Of a stretch of DNA of 64,000 bases, positions 56,805-64,000 are shown in pieces. The DNA comes from Janthinobacterium sp. 61 (GTDB lineage Bacteria > Pseudomonadota > Gammaproteobacteria > Burkholderiales > Burkholderiaceae_D). Each line of letters starts with the position of its first letter. Position 1 is the stretch's first letter. Under the pieces are notes generated by a model. The model had not been told where the DNA came from. It made no database searches and was given only the letters and a program-made list of their open reading frames with translations. The stretch covers positions 1,674,001 to 1,738,000 of the forward strand of contig NZ_PJMQ01000001.1 in the NCBI RefSeq assembly GCF_002846335.1, written 5' to 3'. A program made the position numbers and the translations under genes.

Positions 56805-57722
56805 TCAGAGGCGCGCCAAGGTGGGGTAATCGGTCACCGTCAGGCTGAAACCGGACGCATCCGACTGCAGCCGCGCGTGGCCACCGAACGGCAAGGTGAC
56901 GCGGCGGCGGATGTGGCCGAATTCGAGTCCCGTCAGCACGGGCACGGGCAGACGCTCGCGCACGTAGGCCAGCATGGCGTCGAAATCGTAGCCCTTATCC
57001 ATGGGGCTCAGTTTATAGGCGGAAAAATCACCGAGCACGATCGCATGCTGGCGCTGGAGCACGCCCGCGTGCAGCAATTGCAGCAGCATGCGCTCGACCC
57101 GGTACGGGTGTTCGTTGACGTCTTCCAGGAACAGGATGCCGCCGTCGATCTCCGGGAAATACGGCGTGCCCAGCAAATGCACCAGCATGGCCAGGTTGCC
57201 GCCCCACAACTTGCCTTGCAGCTCGACCTGCGGATTGCCCGCCGCCGTGCCCGTGATCGTATGCGTGGGGCCGGCCAGGCACGACCACAGTTGATCGAGC
57301 GTAAATTGCTCTGGCTCGTCGCGGGTAAAATCGTCGCAGAGCATGGGGCCGGCGAAGCTGGCACGGCCCGTCCTGGCCAATAAGCCCATGTGGAAAGCCG
57401 TGAAGTCGCTGTAGCCGACAAACAGCTTGCCACTGGCGGCCATGGCGCTAAAGTCGATGTCGGGCAGGATGCGGCTGATACCGTAACTGCCGCGCAACGC
57501 GATCACCACCTGCACGTCCGGGTCCGCGGCCGCCGCGTTCAGCTGCGCCAGGCGGCCCGCATCTGTGCCACCGAAGCGCTGGAATGTGTGTTCGGGGTCG
57601 TAGTAACTGTGGACGGTGGCCCCTTGTGCCTGCAAGCGGGCGATGCCGCGCGCCACGGCCGCTTCATCGGGCGCGCAACCGCCCGGCGCCACAATGGCGA
57701 TGCCAATCTCAGGTGTCTTCAA
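56805..57722 (-). CDS. ldcA: LD-carboxypeptidase (LdcA, family S66)
   Basis: 305 residues. The enzyme removes the terminal D-alanine from murein tetrapeptides during recycling. The nucleophile serine is in LFVGYSDFTAFHMGLL, the glutamate in GILFLEDVNEHPYRVERMLL and the histidine in LEFGHIRRRVTLPFGG. TTG at 57722 is the best start because the protein begins with the usual strand IGIAIVAPGG. Its start lies 42 bases from the end of the next gene on the same strand. Confidence 0.9.
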   Translation of the reverse strand: MKTPEIGIAIVAPGGCAPDEAAVARGIARLQAQGATVHSYYDPEHTFQRFGGTDAGRLAQLNAAAADPDVQVVIALRGSYGISRILPDIDFSAMAASGKLFVGYSDFTAFHMGLLARTGRASFAGPMLCDDFTRDEPEQFTLDQLWSCLAGPTHTITGTAAGNPQVELQGKLWGGNLAMLVHLLGTPYFPEIDGGILFLEDVNEHPYRVERMLLQLLHAGVLQRQHAIVLGDFSAYKLSPMDKGYDFDAMLAYVRERLPVPVLTGLEFGHIRRRVTLPFGGHARLQSDASGFSLTVTDYPTLARL

Positions 57723-57764
57723 AATATATCGGGCTAATCAAGTGGTGGGCGCGCCTGCTTACTT

Positions 57765-58682
57765 TCAAGCTGGCTGGGAGCGCATCTGGGGCGCCATCTT
57801 ACCTTGCAGATGCACATCGATCAAGGCGAGCAGGCGCTCGATCAGCTGGGGCGGCATATCGTGCCCCATGCCCTCGATCACTTCCAGCCGGGCGCCCGGG
57901 ATCAGCGCCGCCGTATCGATGCCGCAGGCGACGGGTATCAATGGGTCGGCCGCGCCATGGATCACCAGCGCCGGACAGCTGATGCTCGGCAGCAAGGCCG
58001 TGCGTTCGCCCGAAGCGGCAATCGCCACCATCTGTCGCGCCACGCCTTCCGGGCAACTGCCCCGCTGCAGCGCCGCTTCGATGCGCTGGTACAGCAGTTT
58101 TTCCGAGACGGGATAGGCGGGACTGCCGATGACGCGCACGGTGGCGGCCATGTGCGCCATCAATTCGGCGCGGCTGGCATTGCGCTTCGGACGTTGCAAC
58201 AAGGCGTTGCGCGCCGCCCGCGTGGGGCCGGGCAAGCCGCGCCGGCCGCTGCTCGACATGATGGAGGTCAGGCTCAGCACCTGCTGCGGCGCGCGCGCCG
58301 CCATCACTTGCGCGATCATGCCGCCCATCGAGACGCCGATCACGTGTGCCTGGGCAATACGCAGGGCCGTCAGCAAGCCCAGCGCATCGTCCGCCATGTC
58401 ATCGAGGGTGTAGGAAGTTTTCAGGGGCCAGCCGATGAGGTTTTTCACGTAGGCGAGCGGCAGATACGGCTTGCCTCCCAGCGCCATCTTGCTCGACAGG
58501 CCGCTGTCGCGGTTGTCGAAACGCAGCACCCGAAACCCTTGCTCGACGATGCCTTCGACGAAGTCCGCCGGCCAGGCGATCAGTTGCATGCCCAGGCCCA
58601 TGACCAGCAGCACGCACGGATCGTCCGGGTTGCCGTGGCTTTCATACGCTATGCTGAGGCCGTTCGCCATGATGGTTGCCAT
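57765..58682 (-). CDS. alpha/beta hydrolase
   Basis: 305 residues, classical fold without signal peptide. Oxyanion region CVLLVMGLGMQLIAWPADF, nucleophile in HVIGVSMGGMIAQVMAARAP (GVSMGG), acid and histidine around VIHGAADPLIPVACG and GMGHDMPPQLIERLL. Substrate unknown. GAGAGG precedes the ATG. Confidence 0.88.
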   Translation of the reverse strand: MATIMANGLSIAYESHGNPDDPCVLLVMGLGMQLIAWPADFVEGIVEQGFRVLRFDNRDSGLSSKMALGGKPYLPLAYVKNLIGWPLKTSYTLDDMADDALGLLTALRIAQAHVIGVSMGGMIAQVMAARAPQQVLSLTSIMSSSGRRGLPGPTRAARNALLQRPKRNASRAELMAHMAATVRVIGSPAYPVSEKLLYQRIEAALQRGSCPEGVARQMVAIAASGERTALLPSISCPALVIHGAADPLIPVACGIDTAALIPGARLEVIEGMGHDMPPQLIERLLALIDVHLQGKMAPQMRSQPA

Positions 58683-58844
58683 GATTGCCTCTCTTCAGGA
58701 ACCAGCACGCAGGCACGATCGCTGCGGCCTTGGACTCAGCATACCACTATTGTGATCTTGCCATCGTGACTCATGCGGAAGTCGAACTGAAGTGTTGCCG
58801 CGCCGGTACGCAGGGCGGCAACGGTACAGTCTCAACGGTGCTGC

Positions 58845-60002
58845 TTACTTGGCTTTTGGCAAGGAATCGGCCAGATCCACCCACGCTTGCGGCTGCGGCT
58901 TGCCCCGCTCGCGCACGCCGAAGAAGGAGACCACTTGCGTGCCGTCGTTGTCGAAGAATTCGACGGAAGTAACGCCGCCACGCTTGACGACCCAGCCGCT
59001 GCGCAGGGCCGTGTCGCGGATGTGCAGGTTGAAATCCGGGTCCAGTACATTGAAGAAGCCGCCGGCGGCCATGGTTTTCTCGATCTTGCCGCTGTAGATC
59101 TGCGTCAAGCCTTCATTGCCCAGGAACACCATGATGGCGACCTTGTCCTTGGCCGCGTTTTCCAGCAGAGTGCGCAGCGCTTGCGGCGTCACGCGCTCGA
59201 CCACGCCGGCCGGTGCCAGGCGCAGCGCCTGTTCGCGCGTCAAATGGAATTCACGCATGATTTGCGCAAACTGGTGCACGTCCGTCATGTCTTTCCAGGC
59301 CAGCTGGAATTCCTTGACGTCGATCTCGGCATCGGGCTTTTCCGCCGCTTTCGGCGCCACGGTCAGCACGTTTAATTCCCCGCTTTGCTGGGGCATGCGG
59401 AAATTTGCCACCAGCTTGTCGTAGACGGCCACGCCCGCGGCACTGCGCACATAAATCTTGTGCACGGCCGTGCCGTTGGCGTCAAAAAATTGCAGGCTGC
59501 GGGTGGGCTTGCCGTCGCGGCCCGCTTGCTCCACGGCAAAGGCATATTTCCAGTGTTCAAAGTGGAAACGCAGGTCGATCTGACCACCCAGGTAGCCGCC
59601 CGCGATATTGCGCTGGCGCGCTTCCGTTTCCGGGTCCTGCTTGGCATCGGCCTGTTCCGACTTGTCGCCCGCCTGCTTGAACTTGCTGGCGACGCCCGTC
59701 GTTTCGATGACGCCGTTTTCATTGCGCGTGATGGCTTGCACGAGGCCCAGGTCCAGCGCGGCGCGCATGATTTCGCGCGGCTGGTTGCCATCGGCCTGCA
59801 GGCGCGTGACGCCTTTGCCGATGTTGGTTGCCAGCAATTGCGCTTCCGACACACCCAGCGCACGGGCCGCATCGCGGATCTGCAGCTTCGGCTGCTCCGT
59901 GCGCAAGGTGGACCAGCGTTCCGCCAGGGTCGCTGGGGCCGCGGTCGCGTTTGCAATCAGCAGGCTGCCTAGCAGGGATAGAACGAGTTTGGATAACTTC
60001 AT
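58845..60002 (-). CDS. HmuS/HemS-like heme-degrading protein with a signal peptide
   Basis: 385 residues with the two-lobe hemin-degrading fold: lobe 1 with KLQIRDAARALGVSEAQLLA, GGYLGGQIDLRFHFEHWKYA and SLQFFDANGTAVHKIYV, lobe 2 with FHLTREQALRLAPAGVVERV, FLGNEGLTQIYSGKIEK and FNLHIRDTALRSGWVVKRGG. Known relatives act in the cytoplasm, but here the protein begins with MKLSKLVLSLLGSLLIANAT and an APA cleavage region, so it should be exported. That would place heme handling in the periplasm. It follows the TonB receptor gene by 61 bases, in the Fur-controlled unit. Confidence 0.85.
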   Translation of the reverse strand: MKLSKLVLSLLGSLLIANATAAPATLAERWSTLRTEQPKLQIRDAARALGVSEAQLLATNIGKGVTRLQADGNQPREIMRAALDLGLVQAITRNENGVIETTGVASKFKQAGDKSEQADAKQDPETEARQRNIAGGYLGGQIDLRFHFEHWKYAFAVEQAGRDGKPTRSLQFFDANGTAVHKIYVRSAAGVAVYDKLVANFRMPQQSGELNVLTVAPKAAEKPDAEIDVKEFQLAWKDMTDVHQFAQIMREFHLTREQALRLAPAGVVERVTPQALRTLLENAAKDKVAIMVFLGNEGLTQIYSGKIEKTMAAGGFFNVLDPDFNLHIRDTALRSGWVVKRGGVTSVEFFDNDGTQVVSFFGVRERGKPQPQAWVDLADSLPKAK

Positions 60003-60063
60003 AGAGAGACCATTCAATCAAACATGGAAAAAAGAGGGGCAAGCACCCCTCCCCCGGTAAAAA

Positions 60064-62427
60064 TCAGAAATTGACGCTGAGGTTGGCGGCGACGTTGCGG
60101 CCAGGCTTGGCGTAGCGCTCGATCTCGGCGCGGCTGGCGGCCGTGGTGCCGGCGGACAGGCTGCGCGCAGCGGCGTAATCCCAGTACTTGCGATCCGTCA
60201 AGTTGTACACGCCAACGACGATCTTCGCGTTCTTGTGCACGTTCCAGTAAGTCGACAAGTCGAAGATGGTGTACGACGGCACGGTGAAACGCTGCGCGGT
60301 CGTGCCCGTCAGCAAGTCATTCGGCGCCTGTTTTGCGCCCGCATGCACGGCCGTCAGGGCCAAGCCGAACAGCTCGTTCGCATGGTCGTAGCCGAAGGTC
60401 AAGGCCGACTTGGCCGGCGCCACCGAGGCCAGGCCGCCGCTGTCGCCCGTCAGGGTATTGAAGGAGCGGCCCTTGGCCACGCCCGTGCCCAGGTCGACGT
60501 GGTAACCCTGCATGGCTGGCGCCCAGGCGCCCAGCTCCACGCGCAAGGTCAGCTCGGCGCCCCAGGTGCGCGCATTGCCGATGTTTTCAGGGCGGAACAG
60601 GCCCTGGGTGATGGTGGGATAGTTGACCGGGTCATCTTCCTGCATCACATACTCGATCATGTTTTTGTATTCCGTCTGGTAGACGGAGGCGTGCATGCTC
60701 AAGCCCTTGACGACGTCGCCCTTCAAGCCCAGTTCATAGGCCTGGCTGGTTTCCTTGCGCAAATTCGCATTGCCCAGCACGGCATAACCCTTGCCCGTGC
60801 CCGTATAGCTGATGGAATCATAGGTACCCGTGCGTTCGGCCGCCGTCGGCAGGCGCGTGCCGCGCGTCACGGTGGCGTAGGCATTCATTTGCGGCAAGAC
60901 TTCCACGGACAGGCTCAGGCTGGGCGTGAAATAGGTGTCGCTCTGCTTGCGCACTTCCTTGGCTGCGCCCGGTACACCGATGGCGTAGCGTTGCAGGTTT
61001 TTCGGTGCGTCCTTGCGGTAGTCGGCACGCAAGCCCGGCGTCAGCACGGCTTTCTTGCCAGCAAGATCAAAGCTGAGGTCGTCGCGCACGTACAGGGCCA
61101 GCTTGGTCGTGTCCATGTCGGCCATGCGGTTCTTGTTGGTGATCTGATGCTGGCCCGTGGCGATGATGAGACGGTCTTCACGCCACGGACGGCCCGTTTT
61201 CAGCTGTTCCAGCTGCACGCCGTACAGCAGCGCGTTGTCGGCGTTAAGCTGCTTGAACGCTTCGGACGTGACGCCGATGCTGTCGTTCTTGAAGCTGGTG
61301 TCGATCGAGCGCTGCGCCGGGCTGCCAAAGGTGTAGACGCCTTGCGTCTTGTCATCGGTTTTCGCATTCTGCAGATACACTTTCGACGTCAGGCGGTCGA
61401 ACAGGGCGAAATCCTTGAGCACCACATCGTGACCCAGGCTGACACGCGTGCGCCTGGTGGTGGAATCCTGCTGCACGCCTGTCGGATAATATGTGCTGAC
61501 CTTGCTGCGCAGATCGCGCTTGTTCTTGCGCTCGAACATGTCGACCGTCAAGTCGAGCTTTTGTTCACCCGGCAAGGTCCACACGAGCTTGGACAGCAAG
61601 GCATTCGAATGCCAGTCGTCGGGGTTGACGGGCGTGGTGCCGCGGCTGTCCGTCTGCTCGCCATCGCGGTGCACGTAGACGGCCAGGCCCTGCAGCTTGT
61701 CGCCGATCCTGGCGGCGCCCGTCAGGGTGTGCGCATTGCTGCGATCGGCCGTGGCGCGGCCGTATTTATAGGAGACATAATGATCCTGCCCCTCTCCCAG
61801 GTAATCCTCGGGCGACTTGGTGATGAAGGCCACGCCGCCGCCCAGGCCCGGATTGGCGCCGCTGGCGGCCGTCGTGCCCGAATCGATGCGCACTTCGCGG
61901 AACGTTTCCGGGTCAAAATAATCACGGCCCGTGGCGAAGGCGTTGAGGGTGTTGCCGTCCGGCTTGGGCGCCGCGTCGGGCAGCGCAATGCCATCGAGCT
62001 CCAGGCTGACCCGATTGCCTTCCAGGCCGCGAATGTTGTAACCGCTATTACCCGAACCATCCCACACGCTGCCGCTGCCCGAGGCGGCCGCTGGCGCAGT
62101 AATCAAAGGCAGGTAGCGCACGATGCCGCCCATTTCCGTGACATTGCGACGCTCCAGGTCGTCCGCCGTGACGAGCGTCCTGGTACCGGCGCGGCGTTCA
62201 TAGTCCTGCTTGGCATTCACGACGATTTCCGGGAAGACAGGCAGCTTGGCCGGTTCCTGCGCCGCCGTGCCCGCGTTGATGGCGGCGTTTTGCGCAGCGA
62301 CGGGCAGCAGGGGCGCGGCAAACAGGCCCAGCAGGGCGGCACGCAGCACCAGGTTGTGGCGACGGTTTGGCAGGTAAACTGGGGGTACGACGGGCGCAGC
62401 GGAGCGCTGCAGAAGCACTGTAGTCAT
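60064..62427 (-). CDS. TonB-dependent hemoglobin/heme receptor
   Basis: 787 residues. After an extended signal peptide (about 1-45) there is a plug domain (about 65-190: PEIVVNAKQDYERRAGTRTL, NIRGLEGNRVSLELDGIALP, NPGLGGGVAFITKSPEDYL) and a barrel of 22 strands ending NLSVNF. The family is the TonB hemoglobin/transferrin/lactoferrin receptor type. It brings heme iron across the outer membrane, powered by TonB-ExbBD, which are not in the window. A Fur box overlaps its promoter. ATG at 62427 is chosen; an upstream frame to 62520 would lack a signal peptide at its start. Confidence 0.9.
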   Translation of the reverse strand: MTTVLLQRSAAPVVPPVYLPNRRHNLVLRAALLGLFAAPLLPVAAQNAAINAGTAAQEPAKLPVFPEIVVNAKQDYERRAGTRTLVTADDLERRNVTEMGGIVRYLPLITAPAAASGSGSVWDGSGNSGYNIRGLEGNRVSLELDGIALPDAAPKPDGNTLNAFATGRDYFDPETFREVRIDSGTTAASGANPGLGGGVAFITKSPEDYLGEGQDHYVSYKYGRATADRSNAHTLTGAARIGDKLQGLAVYVHRDGEQTDSRGTTPVNPDDWHSNALLSKLVWTLPGEQKLDLTVDMFERKNKRDLRSKVSTYYPTGVQQDSTTRRTRVSLGHDVVLKDFALFDRLTSKVYLQNAKTDDKTQGVYTFGSPAQRSIDTSFKNDSIGVTSEAFKQLNADNALLYGVQLEQLKTGRPWREDRLIIATGQHQITNKNRMADMDTTKLALYVRDDLSFDLAGKKAVLTPGLRADYRKDAPKNLQRYAIGVPGAAKEVRKQSDTYFTPSLSLSVEVLPQMNAYATVTRGTRLPTAAERTGTYDSISYTGTGKGYAVLGNANLRKETSQAYELGLKGDVVKGLSMHASVYQTEYKNMIEYVMQEDDPVNYPTITQGLFRPENIGNARTWGAELTLRVELGAWAPAMQGYHVDLGTGVAKGRSFNTLTGDSGGLASVAPAKSALTFGYDHANELFGLALTAVHAGAKQAPNDLLTGTTAQRFTVPSYTIFDLSTYWNVHKNAKIVVGVYNLTDRKYWDYAAARSLSAGTTAASRAEIERYAKPGRNVAANLSVNF

Positions 62428-62524
62428 GATGATCCGGTTTAAGAGTGGAAGCTGGCTCTTGAACCCGGATCGATAACGATGCGCAAGGGAAGTTTGCTGG
62501 CGAAAACAATACTGTAACACGAAT

Positions 62525-62542
62525 CATTCTCATTTGAGAATG
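62525..62542. promoter_or_regulatory. Fur-box-like palindrome upstream of the heme receptor
   Basis: CATTCTCA-TT-TGAGAATG is a perfect 8-bp inverted repeat, flanked by a further AATCATTCTCATT match to the Fur consensus (GATAATGATTCTCATT type). It lies about 100 bases above the receptor start codon. Iron-dependent repression of the receptor and the HmuS-like gene is likely. Confidence 0.8.
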
Positions 62543-62662
62543 GCGAAGTGGTCTAGACAGATGTTATTTCGCAACAGTTGCAAAAATGCCAGCCGGAGTG
62601 GCTGGCAAGGCATGGCTTATTACTGGCAAGGCCGTGGCGGCCCTGCCCTGTTCCGGAAAATG

Positions 62663-63611
<949 letters not shown>

Positions 63612-63620
63612 ATTGTTTTG

Positions 63621-64000
63621 TTAAGGGATTTGCAGGAGTTTATGGGTTTGCAGGCTCAGCTTCCATTTCGGGTTGCTTTTGCACGTCTCGATGGCCAGCT
63701 GCATGTTGTGCGCGGCCAGGGGGCCGTCCATCGCTTGCACGAAGAAGTTCTCGAAGTCGAGCCCTTCGTAGGCGGCCAGGTCTTGCTGGAACTGGGGAAT
63801 GACGACCTTGATCTCATTGCCTTTGTGCACCACCAGGGTGGAGCCCATCTTCGGGCTGACACAGATCCAGTCCACGCCGGCCGGCACGGGCAAAGTGCCG
63901 TTGGTTTCGATGGCGATCGTAAAGCCGACCGCATGCATGGCGTCGATCAGGGCCGTGTCCAGTTGCAGCAGCGGCTCGCCGCCCGTAAACACCACGTATT
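63621..64000 (-). CDS. queE: 7-carboxy-7-deazaguanine synthase QueE, C-terminal part
   Basis: Only the last 125 residues or so lie in the window. They contain FTGGEPLLQLDTALIDAMHA (the SAM-binding GGEP motif of radical-SAM enzymes), IAIETNGTLPVPAGVDWICV and SPKMGSTLVVHKGNEIKVVI, as in QueE. The cysteine cluster motif is upstream of the window. The gene begins beyond the right edge, on the minus strand, and leads queD and tadA. Confidence 0.92.
   Translation of the reverse strand, partial: YVVFTGGEPLLQLDTALIDAMHAVGFTIAIETNGTLPVPAGVDWICVSPKMGSTLVVHKGNEIKVVIPQFQQDLAAYEGLDFENFFVQAMDGPLAAHNMQLAIETCKSNPKWKLSLQTHKLLQIP

Noticed and set aside
60235..62442. 735-residue open frame opposite the heme receptor
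   Set aside because: A mirror of the receptor's codon usage in GC-rich DNA; no family features, and the receptor on the other strand is certain.

Overview
The window looks like chromosomal DNA of a GC-rich betaproteobacterium, most likely Oxalobacteraceae (Janthinobacterium, Massilia or Duganella type). This is inferred from codon use, the SelO-MsrB-YciB-BolA-PpiC gene order, the chemotaxis gene content and the protein flavour. No rRNA is present, so the genus is not proven.

Layout. 1-2.5 kb: the end of an alpha/beta hydrolase and a fused fatty acid beta-oxidation enzyme. 3-8 kb: a compact chemosensory operon (soluble triple-PAS chemoreceptor, CheR, CheD, triple-CheW protein) with a perfect FNR-type box in front. 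8-23.4 kb: mostly housekeeping genes, namely acyl-CoA ligase, SelO, MsrB, YciB, BolA, two tandem parvulins, an AlkD-like protein, a TetR/DAPG-hydrolase-like divergent pair, a zinc metallopeptidase, a solute-binding protein coupled to nadC and nadA, and the ABC-F ATPase YbiT.

23.4-32.5 kb is an old insertion. It is bracketed by two imperfect 51-bp direct repeats (48/51), the left one carrying the ybiT -10 box. Inside are a broken SRAP gene, a 1988-residue DUF4347/Ig-like/DUF4214 surface protein, a degenerate tRNA with a strong terminator, the tail of a decayed integrase, a tRNA-Gly-like sequence and a HicAB toxin-antitoxin pair whose toxin tail looks frameshifted.

33.2-39.7 kb is the most interesting region. 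It holds a minus-strand locus with a VpsR/BerB-like sigma-54 activator, a well-matched sigma-54 promoter, a 515-residue PGRS-like glycine-rich secreted protein, two small secreted proteins carrying double-glycine (RGG) motifs, a periplasmic C39 peptidase, and an outer-membrane barrel with an N-terminal coiled coil. The order resembles fapC-D-E-F of the Pseudomonas functional-amyloid system, but the main putative subunit is unlike FapC. I read it as a Fap-like surface-fibre or matrix export system.

40-64 kb is a mixed core region: GNAT enzyme, DUF3334 protein, CHASE3-type chemoreceptor, AraC regulator, a histidine kinase broken by a single-base frameshift, several unknown secreted proteins, UppP, MntP, SRAP, DUF418 protein, LD-carboxypeptidase, a Fur-controlled heme uptake pair (TonB receptor plus an HmuS-like protein that unexpectedly has a signal peptide), and tadA-queD-queE running off the end.
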